Of a DNA stretch of 64,000 bases, positions 15,587 through 24,254 are shown piece by piece. This stretch comes from Nitrosospira sp. NpAV (GTDB taxonomy: Bacteria; Pseudomonadota; Gammaproteobacteria; Burkholderiales; Nitrosomonadaceae). The notes beneath the pieces are model-generated. The model was not told the origin of the DNA and did no database searches. It was given only the letters and a program-made list of their open reading frames with translations. The stretch spans positions 122,669-186,668 of the forward strand of contig NZ_JXQM01000007.1 in NCBI RefSeq assembly GCF_000832065.1, given 5' to 3'. Both the position numbers and the translations under genes were made by a program. Positions within the stretch are counted from its first letter, which is position 1. Every line of letters starts with the position of its first letter.

Positions 15587-16858
15587 CTAATTCAAGTTGC
15601 CTCTCACCAAGCGGTATCTCTTCTCATTTTTCAGAGCAAGCGGGTCAACTTTAAAAGCTGCTCTTGCCATATTGAGCTTGCTCTTGGGTTTCTTTGGCAC
15701 AAAATCGGACTGCACCACCAGCTTCTGCTTGCGCGGGTCATCAATGCTGTCCAAGACGTAGAGCAGATTCCCCGTCTCAGTGTCGTATAGTACCGCACGC
15801 GGATTCGCAAGTCCTTCCGGTAACGCCTCCCACTCCTCGGTTGTCAGCGCATCGCCAGCATTGGCATGACGTTCGGCCTTCTTGCCCACAATTAACCTAT
15901 CCTGGATCGCAATTTCAGCCGACACGGGAGGCTTATCCATCGTGCGCAAGAATTCCACATCATCAGGATGCGCGAAACCGGCCACCGCAAACTTCCCTTG
16001 GCCACGGCCAGCCACTAGAGTATCCGTCACAAACGCGACAAAGCTCTGCGCCACTCCCGGCGACATCAGCGGAGACATTGTTTGCCACCAGCTGGCGCCG
16101 ACGTCGGCCGGAGCCTGGATGATCTTTTCAGTAACGAACTTTGGTAGATTCTCCCGCCGTCCACCTGGCGGATAATGGAAAGCGGGATCTACCCCCTTCG
16201 GGATCTGCTGTACCTCGCCGCTGCGCTTGTTCACAAAGGTGTATTCCGGCACCACAGGCGCATCGCTCACAGTCAACCCGCGCCGATCCATCATCCCTTG
16301 GCTTAGCTGGATTACCCGGCATTTGCAGCCCCACGCCTTGACCGGCATGTGTGCCTGGTAGAACGGATCATCGGCTGGCAATATCAACCCGTCCCATGCC
16401 GCGTGCTGAAGGCGTGGATGTTCGCTGTTATTGCCGGAGTACTGCAGATAGGGCAAGCTTGCCTTGTTCGCCTGGATGCGCTCCCATTGCCCTTCGGAAT
16501 GCGCCGTACGCAGATTGGTATCGTAGATCGTTTTGAGACGGCGCGTGCTGCCGAGCTGCACTTCCTTGACTTTTCCCGTATCGGGATCGGTCATCTCCGC
16601 ACGGCCCCACCAGCCTTTCTGCATCAGTAGCGGCTTGAGGTTATTACGGAAGTCGGCGAACGTGGTGCCGTTTGCCAGCGCGGCATCAATCCCAGACCGG
16701 ATGTCGCGCAGGATATCGAGTTGCATGGCCTTGGCCACGGTAAACGCAGCCTGGTGTTCCTGTTGCCAGACATCCTGCCAGTTAAACCCGATCTTGTAGC
16801 CCTTCTGCCGGAAATAGGCGATCGCCTCTTTTGGCGGAAGCGCTTTTAGCTGAATCAT
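15587..16858 (-). CDS. MuF head morphogenesis protein fused to a nuclease-toxin-like C-terminal domain
   Basis: 423 residues. Residues about 30-185 are the MuF (Mu gp30/SPP1 gp7) minor head domain, with STRRLKTIYDTNLRTAHSEGQ, LQHAAWDGLILPADDPF and PVKAWGCKCRV. Residues about 285-400 (FAVAGFAHPDDVEFLR, AERHANAGDALTTEEWEALP, LYDTETGNLLYVLD) resemble the phage Barnase-EndoU-ColicinE5/D-RelE-type nuclease domain that is often appended to MuF. MuF proteins go into the capsid, so the domain could enter the new host with the DNA. No separate immunity gene is obvious next to it. Nuclease activity is inferred from similarity only. Confidence 0.85.
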   Translation of the reverse strand: MIQLKALPPKEAIAYFRQKGYKIGFNWQDVWQQEHQAAFTVAKAMQLDILRDIRSGIDAALANGTTFADFRNNLKPLLMQKGWWGRAEMTDPDTGKVKEVQLGSTRRLKTIYDTNLRTAHSEGQWERIQANKASLPYLQYSGNNSEHPRLQHAAWDGLILPADDPFYQAHMPVKAWGCKCRVIQLSQGMMDRRGLTVSDAPVVPEYTFVNKRSGEVQQIPKGVDPAFHYPPGGRRENLPKFVTEKIIQAPADVGASWWQTMSPLMSPGVAQSFVAFVTDTLVAGRGQGKFAVAGFAHPDDVEFLRTMDKPPVSAEIAIQDRLIVGKKAERHANAGDALTTEEWEALPEGLANPRAVLYDTETGNLLYVLDSIDDPRKQKLVVQSDFVPKKPKSKLNMARAAFKVDPLALKNEKRYRLVRGNLN

Positions 16859-16859
16859 G

Positions 16860-17171
16860 TCAGACTACGCGGCTGGCTCGTACGGCGAGATCACCCTCGA
16901 CCACTCCGACATTGGGCGTGCTGGCTTCCCAGCGCCAGCGCCACTCACCCGATTTGTCCAGCGTAATGTCGGCATGGTAGACGCCGTCGGCATCCTTGAT
17001 CACTTCCGAATCCACGCCATAAGTAAATGTGGTGGGCGCCTCGGCGGGAGGCTTCACCTTAAGGATCAATCCACCCGGGTCTGCAAGGATGTTGGTTGCG
17101 CAATCGGTAATAGATACGGATACACGCACGACCGAGCCGATGAGATAACTAGCCGCTGCAGGCATATCCAA
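16860..17171 (-). CDS. Small beta-rich structural protein of unknown role
   Basis: 103 residues. The sequence (YLIGSVVRVSVSITD, PGGLILKVKPPAE, ADGVYHADITLDKSGEWRWRWEAS) reads as an immunoglobulin-like beta sandwich. Small proteins of this kind occur next to head genes in phages. It overlaps the LamG protein gene by 23 bases and ends two bases from the MuF start. I do not recognise a named family. Confidence 0.7.
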   Translation of the reverse strand: MDMPAAASYLIGSVVRVSVSITDCATNILADPGGLILKVKPPAEAPTTFTYGVDSEVIKDADGVYHADITLDKSGEWRWRWEASTPNVGVVEGDLAVRASRVV

Positions 17172-18681
17172 CCTCCGTGGTGAGTTGCGTGATCGGCCGT
17201 CCGACAGTGTGCAGGATGCTTCCTGCCAGTGCGTGACGCGTCGTCAATAGCCCCGCCGAGTATTCCGTGCCAATACTCAGATCTCCATATGCCGACGCAC
17301 TGCTTGCAGCAGATCCGGCCAGATTGATCCCGGTATGCAATGTTGCGATCGCGATCGCCTGTGCGATGGCCGGACCGTCCAGCTGGATGTGCGTGGTCAG
17401 ACTTCCGCTGACAATAGCCTGCGATATCGCGGAGGCCGCGAGAGTGATCGATGCGCTAAGCTCGCCATTGGCAGAGGCGCCACCTTGCGCATCGCCCTTA
17501 AGGCGAATCCCACTAACCAGGCTGGCCGATGCTGCGGCCTGGGCAACAGCGGCGGCATTGAGGCGGATCTGTGCAGTCAAGCTGGCTGATGCCGTTGCCG
17601 ATGCCTGTGCGTTGCCTTCCAGCTCACCCGAGGCCCCGGTACTCAGATTACCGCTGGCCGACGCGGTGCCGACGGCGGAACCAATCAGGCGAATAACGGT
17701 GTCCAGCATCCCGCTCGCGGCCGCTTCGGCCACGGCTGCGGCGGAAAGGTTTATGCCGCCGGAAAGCGCCGCTGAAGATATTGCCTGGGCGAGTGCGGCC
17801 CCGGATAGCTGGATTCTTGCAGTTAACGTGCCGCTGGCCGTGGAAACGGAAACGGCATCACTGGCCAGATTGATCTGCGTAGTCAACGTACCGATTGCCG
17901 CCGCCACGGATAGGGCTGTGCCGGTGATTTCGATCTGCGTTGTCAGCGCTCCTGAGGCCACCGCAGCCGCCTGGGCATCGCCCGCGAGCGCAGCCGCGCC
18001 ACCTGCGGTTGTGGCCCATATCCGCCTTACCTGAGGTGTCCGCCTGATGTCAGGATGGGGTAGCAGCGAGGCGGTACCAGTTACCCCAAGCCCTTTCTCA
18101 TCCGCCACCCTGACCATCGCCAGGTAGCGTACTAACGATTCGGGGCGAACCTGCTCAGCCGATACCCCTTTTTGCAGCGCATAAAACTCGGCATCAGTAA
18201 GAATCGTATTCCACCAGGCTACCTCGGCAAGAGATCCATTCCAATTACGTGTTCCACCAGGATTATTGCCGAAATACCAAGTGTCCGATCCCACGGGCCA
18301 GGAAGAATCGCTGCCCGATTGTGTAAGTCCTGCCCCTACCGTGAGGCGGACTCCATCTTGATAGACTGTTGGATCATTGGCCGAAGATGATGTATCAATA
18401 GAGAACCCGAGCGGAGCCCATACTCCCTCTGCCGGACGATTCCAGAGCCAATTTGTTGCAGCGCCCGCGCCAATGAAAAGTCTATAACTGGTTACGTCAT
18501 TGTGATTACACAGAACAAAGGGATTCGCTCCCTCGCGCCCGAAAATTCGCCCCAGATTTCCGGCTCCCTCTCCATTCCGGTTCGTCCAGATGTGGAAGCT
18601 GAACTGCGCAGGAATGCCCTCGGTCGGGCCAGTAACCTTATCGGTCGATCCTACCCCTTTGGCTCCAAATCCGATTGCCAT
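17149..18681 (-). CDS. LamG-like virion protein with a twelve-fold 20-residue Ala/Ser repeat
   Basis: 510 residues. Residues about 20-195 form a concanavalin/LamG-type domain (QFSFHIWTNRNGE, PTVYQDGVRL, DTWYFGNNPGG, NWNGSLAEVAWWNTILTDAEFYAL), a fold used for sugar or surface binding. Residues 234 to about 471 are about twelve tandem repeats of 20 residues (one of 22) with the pattern G-x-A-x-x-x-x-A-x-x-S-G-x-L-T-x-x-I-x-L. A C-terminal tail follows. The gene lies between portal and MuF genes, an odd place for an adhesin-like protein. A capsid-attached fibre or a displaced tail fibre are both possible. LamG is fairly sure; the role is a guess. Confidence 0.75.
   Translation of the reverse strand: MAIGFGAKGVGSTDKVTGPTEGIPAQFSFHIWTNRNGEGAGNLGRIFGREGANPFVLCNHNDVTSYRLFIGAGAATNWLWNRPAEGVWAPLGFSIDTSSSANDPTVYQDGVRLTVGAGLTQSGSDSSWPVGSDTWYFGNNPGGTRNWNGSLAEVAWWNTILTDAEFYALQKGVSAEQVRPESLVRYLAMVRVADEKGLGVTGTASLLPHPDIRRTPQVRRIWATTAGGAAALAGDAQAAAVASGALTTQIEITGTALSVAAAIGTLTTQINLASDAVSVSTASGTLTARIQLSGAALAQAISSAALSGGINLSAAAVAEAAASGMLDTVIRLIGSAVGTASASGNLSTGASGELEGNAQASATASASLTAQIRLNAAAVAQAAASASLVSGIRLKGDAQGGASANGELSASITLAASAISQAIVSGSLTTHIQLDGPAIAQAIAIATLHTGINLAGSAASSASAYGDLSIGTEYSAGLLTTRHALAGSILHTVGRPITQLTTEVGYACSG
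17269..17982 (-). repeat. Coding tandem repeats, about 60 bp x 12
   Basis: These bases encode the 20-residue repeats of the LamG protein: repeats begin at residues 234, 254, 274, 294, 314, 334 (22 long), 356, 376, 396, 416, 436 and 456. Period, hydrophobic positions (Leu, Ile, Leu at the end of each unit) and small residues are kept, while codons differ between copies. The repeat is therefore old and held by selection on the protein rather than a recent slippage product. Confidence 0.85.
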
Positions 18682-18685
18682 GAAC

Positions 18686-19123
18686 TTAGGCCGATGCGCC
18701 GGTAATGTCCGCTCGATAAACGGCGCCCGAGGTCAGCGAGACGCCCATGTCGTTCTTTACAACCAGCTTTAGGTAGCGGGTTACCGGCAACCCAGCGAGG
18801 CTAAAAAATTTGCGGTGCGTGTTTGTGTCGACGCATGGCATTGCGCCGATGAAATGCAGATCATTTTCTTGGCTGGTGTCTGTGCCCGACTCCGGCCCGC
18901 TGCCGAAGTCCGTATTGTTTAGTGACAGCTTGGCAAAAATTAGCAACTGTTTATTACCAGCCGGAGTTCCGTTTGGGTCACATTCAAGCTCTAAAGTGAC
19001 ATCCAACGGGACTGCTGCACCCAGGTCGATCGCGGCCGACGCGACATACGTGGCGCTGGCCAGAGTCCCGAGAGTGAGTACCGATGCGCTGCGAGCGCCC
19101 TGTGATTGCGTGAATACAGTCAT
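18686..19123 (-). CDS. Beta-rich putative virion protein, unknown family
   Basis: 145 residues. Segments SASVLTLGTLASATYVASAAIDLG, PLDVTLELECDPNG and RYLKLVVKNDMGVSL are typical of jelly-roll structural proteins. It has no membrane segment. It follows its neighbour with overlapping stop and start and lies in the five-gene insert between portal and MuF. Related proteins with LGTLAS-type openings accompany tail-fibre-like genes in other phages. Function unknown. Confidence 0.65.
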   Translation of the reverse strand: MTVFTQSQGARSASVLTLGTLASATYVASAAIDLGAAVPLDVTLELECDPNGTPAGNKQLLIFAKLSLNNTDFGSGPESGTDTSQENDLHFIGAMPCVDTNTHRKFFSLAGLPVTRYLKLVVKNDMGVSLTSGAVYRADITGASA

Positions 19124-19566
19124 TATCTAGTCCTCAGAATTTCTTCAGTCGCATATGGCAGGCCGAGAACTTCCATACGTGATGCAGGCCGGAGAGAGAG
19201 ACCTTTTAACGCCGCGCCTTCTTCCGCAGAAAATCCGGCCGGAGCGGGCACAACCATTAGCAGATCAATCATTGCGATCGTGTTAGGGTGACCAATGTCC
19301 GCACCTTTGTCAGATCGCAGATGAGCCATGAATTCTTTCACCACGATGTCCGTCGCCGATAATGCTTCCAGCTTGGTCAGAACACTTCTGGCCATGTCTA
19401 TCTCTAACTCAGCCATAAGAGTGAGCGTGGTGATCCATCGCTCTTTGTGCATTGATTCTGTATTTGCGTTGAGTAGATCAACTACCTGACCGGGTTGATC
19501 CGCCAGATAGGCCGCATACCCCTTCGCGGTCGGATCGTTTGCAATCTCATCTGCGAGCATTGACAT
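19123..19566 (-). CDS. Helical hypothetical protein of the portal-MuF insert
   Basis: 147 residues, mainly helical (MLADEIANDPTAKGYAAYL, VVDLLNANTESMHKERWITTLTLMAEL, RSVLTKLEALSATDIVVKEFMAHL). The opening, ADEIANDPTAKGYA, is found in hypothetical proteins next to fibre-like genes in several temperate phages. There is no membrane segment. It could be a chaperone for the neighbouring fibre-like proteins; this is inference. Confidence 0.65.
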   Translation of the reverse strand: MSMLADEIANDPTAKGYAAYLADQPGQVVDLLNANTESMHKERWITTLTLMAELEIDMARSVLTKLEALSATDIVVKEFMAHLRSDKGADIGHPNTIAMIDLLMVVPAPAGFSAEEGAALKGLSLRPASRMEVLGLPYATEEILRTR

Positions 19567-19575
19567 GGCACACCA

Positions 19576-20016
19576 TTAATTGTCGATCTGGAACGTAGCG
19601 GCGCCGATGGCGAAACTGGGCGCAGCGTCGCCATTGTTGATTGTCTTGGGTGCGGCCAAGGCGGAGTAGATCCAAAGATTGCCGCTGCTCGACGCGTCCA
19701 ACAACCCCCATGCGCCGACCACCCCCCAATTTGCCGTCGGTGCCGGAAAAGTGATAACGACGTTATTGCTGGTGGTGCCGCTAGTGCCGCTCGATGCGGT
19801 AGTGCTGCCGCCACTCTGCGTTCCCGCCCAATTAGCCAGGCTGCAAGCTACCGCAACACGCGCGTAGCTTCCGCCACTGACTTCGGTGCCTGCACTGCCG
19901 TCTGTCGGGTCAACTGTAAAAAGCGCGACATAGAACGTCGCCGGAACACCCAGTGCCTGCGCTCGTAGAAGCGCATCAATGATCTTGTTTTCCGCATAAT
20001 TGGTTAATGCGCCCAT
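19576..20016 (-). CDS. Tail fibre-like / putative virion surface protein
   Basis: 146 residues. The start (GALTNYAENKIIDALLRAQ), PATFYVALFTVDPTDGSAGTEVSGGSYARVAV, and the Gly/Ser/Thr-rich stretch before NNVVITFPAPTANWG match a common family of small phage proteins usually annotated as tail fibre. It ends with a short beta region. It lies in the insert between portal and MuF, in line with the LamG protein gene. The family is recognised; its position in the virion is not known. Confidence 0.75.
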   Translation of the reverse strand: MGALTNYAENKIIDALLRAQALGVPATFYVALFTVDPTDGSAGTEVSGGSYARVAVACSLANWAGTQSGGSTTASSGTSGTTSNNVVITFPAPTANWGVVGAWGLLDASSSGNLWIYSALAAPKTINNGDAAPSFAIGAATFQIDN

Positions 20017-20037
20017 GTTGAATCTCCTTTATCGATG

Positions 20038-20370
20038 TTAACAATCTGTTTCTGATATGCCATCCTTCGCCCTGATCTTCATTGCACGGGGGGACCTCCC
20101 ATTCTTGAATCTTTCAATAAGTCCGATCTTATATTCGATCTGCTCGACAAACTGCTGCACCCGCGCACGTTCGCTCGGCTTCATTGCTCGACCGTTGTAA
20201 ATCTTGATCTCAACCTGGTTTGCACCTATATCGTGCAGCAGAAATGAGAATACGGTGTCGCCTGGTATCACATCTGGATCTTTATGCCCACGGAGAATGA
20301 TGAACGTGCCGGTCGCGATCTCGGCGGTTATCCCTTGGCCTAAATTGATGTGCCTGTTAATCTCGCTCAT
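20038..20370 (-). CDS. Hypothetical phage protein after portal gene
   Basis: 110 residues, soluble, no signal peptide. The N-terminal half is beta-rich (EIATGTFIILRGHKDPDVIPGDTVFSFLLHD); the C-terminal half is a basic helix (SERARVQQFVEQIEYKIGLIERFKNG). The start codon overlaps the portal gene stop, so it belongs to the head operon. I do not recognise it. Confidence 0.6.
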   Translation of the reverse strand: MSEINRHINLGQGITAEIATGTFIILRGHKDPDVIPGDTVFSFLLHDIGANQVEIKIYNGRAMKPSERARVQQFVEQIEYKIGLIERFKNGRSPRAMKIRAKDGISETDC

Positions 20371-21920
20371 GCATCCTGCCCCGAAGCATTAACGCGCCCC
20401 CAGATCCGGGCGGCGAATTGCCCTTGTGCCAGCATGTCGGCCAACGCGGCGGCATCCATCTTTTTAAGCAAATCCGGCAGCCGTGACTGGAATTCTCCAA
20501 AACTCTCAGCCTCTGCCGCCAACGCAATAAGGGGTGCAATGAGCGGATCTGTCACACGCTCCCAGTCGTTAGCCAGTTCATCAGACAGCTGGTCAAATTC
20601 ATCCTCACCAGGAGGCAGCGCCGATAATGCAACGGTGGCTGTCACAGGCGGCTGCCCGGCGCCGCCGGATACTCTGGCTAGCACCTCCTCGCCTTCGCCA
20701 GGCACCGGGATGCGCAGCTTGTCTTGTGCCCAGGAAACCGGCACAGGAAAGCCGATATCTACCAACGCGGGCAGCGCGTTAGCATAAGTCTGCAGATCCT
20801 CGGGTTCACGCACATCAAACACGAAGCGCGGCACCCGGCGTATGTCATCAACCCCGCCGATGTTGAGCGCAAGTAACGGATACACCAGGTCGCGCGTCAG
20901 CGTGCCCGCCAACTGGATCGCATCGGATACCTTGAGATCGTGACGCACCTCGTTGTGCACCTGGCCGAGCGCGTTCGTGCTGGTTTTGCCGTCCGCTTGG
21001 CTGGTCAGCGTGCCGCCCAGAATCGCCTTGCTCTGAGTTCGCTCGCACCAATCCATCATGGCCTTGAACGGATCATGGCTACCCTTGGCGGCTTCTTTAA
21101 AATCGATCATCATCCCTTCGGGAATAATCCCTGCCGCATCGTGGCCGATCTGCGTTACTGCGCGCAGCAGCGTGGCTTTCTCATCATCGCTGACGCCAGA
21201 TGGATACGTGCCAAGTCGCATCGGCAAACCGTAGATTTCCAGGAACTCCGCCAGATCGCGCACGCTGTAATTCTTGAACAAGAAAGGCCAGGCCAGCACT
21301 CGATGCAGCCCAGCGCGAGCAACATAACCTGACTTGGCTTTGTGCACATGCGTGATCCAGCCGAATGGCGTCAACTCGGCGCCATCCATCGTCATATCGC
21401 GCAGGCGGATCTGTGATCGTGTGGCGCGGTCGGTCTGAAACCAGCTTTGCGGCCGGTGACTGATCATTTTTGGCAGCCATTCACCCCCCAGCATCTGCCA
21501 CTCAATCTCCTGGCAGGCAAAACCGTGGCCGATCGCGTCCAGCGCATCCAGTATCACATCCTCGAAATTTGAGACGTCGGATAGCAGCTCTTTGAGATAG
21601 GCGGCGGCCTTCTTCTCTTTTGCCGATGCCTTGCGTGGCGGCACGATATTCCAGTCAACCGTGAGTAGCGCGCGTTTGCGCTTGCTCATCTCGGCATAGA
21701 TATGGCCGTCTTTCTCTTCCATATCCAGGAATAGATCGTGCTGGGCACGAATGTCGCCCAGCTCGGCGGATTCCATGATCCGGGCCAGCTTGGCCGGGGT
21801 AAGCCCCCTGCTTGGGTGTCCGGCGAATTCATGCCGGAGACTGCCGACTCTGGCGCTCTGAGCTTCCTTGATCAACCCGGTATTGATCGGATTGCCGTTG
21901 ATATCAACGATGGCTACCAT
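20367..21920 (-). CDS. Portal protein (Mu gp29, DUF935)
   Basis: 517 residues, matching Mu gp29. Conserved parts are GLTPAKLARIMESAELGDIRAQHDLFLDMEEKDGHI near the N-terminus, KRKRALLTVDW, GFACQEIEWQMLGGEW, the LEIYGLPMRLGTYP region and LGGTLTSQADGKTSTNALGQVHNEVR, all of the DUF935 portal family. The dodecameric portal forms the DNA gate of the head. The gene overlaps the terminase stop by seven bases and its own stop overlaps the next start. Confidence 0.95.
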   Translation of the reverse strand: MVAIVDINGNPINTGLIKEAQSARVGSLRHEFAGHPSRGLTPAKLARIMESAELGDIRAQHDLFLDMEEKDGHIYAEMSKRKRALLTVDWNIVPPRKASAKEKKAAAYLKELLSDVSNFEDVILDALDAIGHGFACQEIEWQMLGGEWLPKMISHRPQSWFQTDRATRSQIRLRDMTMDGAELTPFGWITHVHKAKSGYVARAGLHRVLAWPFLFKNYSVRDLAEFLEIYGLPMRLGTYPSGVSDDEKATLLRAVTQIGHDAAGIIPEGMMIDFKEAAKGSHDPFKAMMDWCERTQSKAILGGTLTSQADGKTSTNALGQVHNEVRHDLKVSDAIQLAGTLTRDLVYPLLALNIGGVDDIRRVPRFVFDVREPEDLQTYANALPALVDIGFPVPVSWAQDKLRIPVPGEGEEVLARVSGGAGQPPVTATVALSALPPGEDEFDQLSDELANDWERVTDPLIAPLIALAAEAESFGEFQSRLPDLLKKMDAAALADMLAQGQFAARIWGRVNASGQDA

Positions 21921-23533
21921 GCGCCTACTCCGGTTGGTTCATCCGCGCCGCTACGTGCGCTTTGGTATGCCATGCCAATGCCGCGCGTAACCGCCGCCAT
22001 CCACAGCATTTGAAGGGCATCCGGGCCGTCGTCATGGTCCGCCTTGGGAAAGTGCCGCAGCTGATCGATTAGCGTGGCCTGCGACGGATGCAGGCGGATC
22101 AAACCGTTAGCCATATGTGGCTGCAGCGACTCGATACGCAGCAGCTTATCGGCGTGTGGGATCACCGGGCGCGCTGGCACCGGGATGCCACGCTTCGCAC
22201 TACGCTTGACCAACTCAGTGCGGAGGAACTCCTGGAACTGGACAGTCTCGACCACCCATAACAGGCAGTGGTATTGCACCTGCAGCAAAATAATGTCCTC
22301 AATGATGCGATCCGGAAGGCGTTTCTTGATCAGCGCTTCCACAACATCGAGAATGCCGGTGAGCCGATTAAACCCGCCTACCAGCAATGCAGAGGGATCG
22401 CGGCTGGCGCCATGTTTGCCCAGGCTGGGGTCGCACGCGCCGTAAAACACCCACTCACTCAGCCGGTTGACCCAGAACTGGATTACGTTGGCAAATGGCG
22501 CATCGTCACCCGACACCGGATCATTCTGCTGCTCGCTATCGAAAGCAGCACGGCCATCCCTGGCACGTTTCACCATTAGCTTGTAGAGCGGCTGTGCGGC
22601 TGGCCAGCTTACCGCCGCGCCCGCCTCCATCTCGGTCGAGCGCTCCGCGTAGAATATCCGCGCCGCGTCCTCACCCACGTTAAGCAGAACTTCTTCCCAC
22701 TTATCCCACAGGTCCATGCGGTGCGGCCATTCGAGCACAGCTTTGAATTTGCGCGACTTCCATAAAGGGTTCTTGAGCTGCCGCGCCAGGACTGAGTCGT
22801 AGTGCAGAATGGTGCCAATCAAGATCACATCCATAGAATCATCGGCCGGGCCGAGAGACAGGACTGTTTTTTTCAGCCATGATTCCAGCTTGTCGCGCTG
22901 CTCTGGACTGCGCACGTTCTCATCGTTTTCCAGATCGTCGCCAATCGCCAGATCCGGGCGGTGCGGACCATGCCGCAAACCGCGCATCTTTTTTCCGGAG
23001 CCAAATGCCTGCACCTTGGCATCATTGGCTGTAATGATCGTGCCGACCTGCCATACTCGGCCCCGGCCGGTCGCGTCTGGGTAATCCATTGCCAGGCGTG
23101 GGTTAAATTCAAGTTCTGCCTTGATCGCTTCCAGCATAGGCAGCGCCTGATCGAGCGCATCCATGATGATGACCGGGAATCGCTTACGTCCGGTAACCAG
23201 GCAAAAGATCACGAAGATCTGGGTAACGATCGTCGATTTTGCGTTTCCCCGCGGGGCGGCGATCGCATCATGGTCCCCGACCCCGTTATCCACAATTTCG
23301 AGCAGGCGTTTGTAAAGAAAGTCATGAAGTTCCGCGTTGGCGTGCTTCACGTAGTGCGGGAAGTAAATGCGCGCGAAGTATTCCAGATCGGAGTTCGCTT
23401 GTTCCACGCGCGCTTTGCGTGCGGCCGGATCGGGTGTAAAGCCATCAACGCCAGCCTCGATCTGGCGGCGATACTCGGCGGCCAGGCTGGCAATGCCATC
23501 AAGGAATTCACGGCGGGAAGAGCGGTTAGCCAT
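21914..23533 (-). CDS. Terminase large subunit (Mu gp28 position)
   Basis: 539 residues from the ATG at 23533 (MANRSSRREFLDG); upstream in-frame codons overlap the small-subunit gene in a different frame and are not needed. The ATPase part has an atypical Walker A, APRGNAKSTIVT, as in many terminases, and a likely Walker B around PVIIMDAL. The C-terminal nuclease part includes GACDPSLGK and DDGPDALQMLW, the acidic residues of the RNase H-like fold. It packages DNA into heads, in Mu by headful cutting of integrated copies. Confidence 0.92.
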   Translation of the reverse strand: MANRSSRREFLDGIASLAAEYRRQIEAGVDGFTPDPAARKARVEQANSDLEYFARIYFPHYVKHANAELHDFLYKRLLEIVDNGVGDHDAIAAPRGNAKSTIVTQIFVIFCLVTGRKRFPVIIMDALDQALPMLEAIKAELEFNPRLAMDYPDATGRGRVWQVGTIITANDAKVQAFGSGKKMRGLRHGPHRPDLAIGDDLENDENVRSPEQRDKLESWLKKTVLSLGPADDSMDVILIGTILHYDSVLARQLKNPLWKSRKFKAVLEWPHRMDLWDKWEEVLLNVGEDAARIFYAERSTEMEAGAAVSWPAAQPLYKLMVKRARDGRAAFDSEQQNDPVSGDDAPFANVIQFWVNRLSEWVFYGACDPSLGKHGASRDPSALLVGGFNRLTGILDVVEALIKKRLPDRIIEDIILLQVQYHCLLWVVETVQFQEFLRTELVKRSAKRGIPVPARPVIPHADKLLRIESLQPHMANGLIRLHPSQATLIDQLRHFPKADHDDGPDALQMLWMAAVTRGIGMAYQSARSGADEPTGVGAW

Positions 23534-24026
23534 AGCTCTTCGCCACTTCCTCACCAAAAGGCTCCAGGATCTCGCCAAAAGCATTGGCGTGCCTGGGGTA
23601 ATGCCGTTGGATAAAGGCGGCCAGAACCTGCAATACTTCCATCGCCACCGCCAATTTATTGAGTTTCGGGTTACCTTTGGAGACCGCACTCATCGTTTTG
23701 TTATAAGCGTCCGATAGCCTGCTGATTACTTCCGCCTTGGCCAGCGGCTTGATGTCCTTATCAGTCTTTACTTCGGTCAGCGTGCTTTGAAACAACAACA
23801 CGAAATCCTCCAGTACAGCCTGCGTTACCGCTTCCGCCCCTTGGCCGGATAACCGTGCAGCGGCGCGCGCCCGGTCCCAGTCATCTCCCCCGTCCTGGGC
23901 GGTCTTTTTCCAGCGTGCGAGCGTACCTTTTGAAACGTTACATTTCTGGGCAATTGCCTCCAGGGTTAACGCTTCATACACGTAGGCCGCACGTGCGGCC
24001 GTTATTTTTTCTTGAGGGTGCGCCAT
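23526..24026 (-). CDS. Terminase small subunit-like protein (Mu gp27, DUF1804)
   Basis: 166 residues. The N-terminal helix-turn-helix (ARAAYVYEALTLEAIAQKCNVSKGTLARWKK) and the C-terminal helical part are those of the DUF1804 family, which fills the small terminase position in Mu-like phages. It would recognise pac DNA for packaging. The ATG lies six bases from the end of the preceding small gene and its stop overlaps the large-subunit start. Confidence 0.88.
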   Translation of the reverse strand: MAHPQEKITAARAAYVYEALTLEAIAQKCNVSKGTLARWKKTAQDGGDDWDRARAAARLSGQGAEAVTQAVLEDFVLLFQSTLTEVKTDKDIKPLAKAEVISRLSDAYNKTMSAVSKGNPKLNKLAVAMEVLQVLAAFIQRHYPRHANAFGEILEPFGEEVAKSYG

Positions 24027-24032
24027 GAAAGG

Positions 24033-24254
24033 TTACAGGCCGATCGCCCGTTTGCCATTCTCGATCGCCAGTGCCACACCTATCGATACCAGCCCCCCAG
24101 TCAGGGCGCCATTCACTGCGGCTTTGGCTTCGATACCCCGCACTCGGCCATCGATCCCTTCCAGCCGGACATTGGTTTGCTCTTGGCTCGCGATTACCAT
24201 GTCGAGCTTGCCCTCGATCTTGCCCAGCAGTCGCGTGTGTTCATCAGTCATCAT
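24033..24254 (-). CDS. Small membrane-associated coiled-coil protein
   Basis: 73 residues. A coiled-coil-like N-terminal half (LLGKIEGKLDMVIASQEQTNVRLEGIDGRVRGIEAKAA is the region, residues 9-46) is followed by one hydrophobic segment (ALTGGLVSIGVALAI). This layout is like XhlA-type or lysis-accessory proteins, and the gene lies between lysis and terminase genes. Two adjacent ATG codons could start it. Function is inferred only from layout. Confidence 0.6.
   Translation of the reverse strand: MMTDEHTRLLGKIEGKLDMVIASQEQTNVRLEGIDGRVRGIEAKAAVNGALTGGLVSIGVALAIENGKRAIGL

Noticed and set aside
17267..18034. 255-residue plus-strand frame rich in Ala, Ser and Arg
   Set aside because: Mirror of the repeat region of the LamG gene; the repeats and GC bias keep the opposite frame open.
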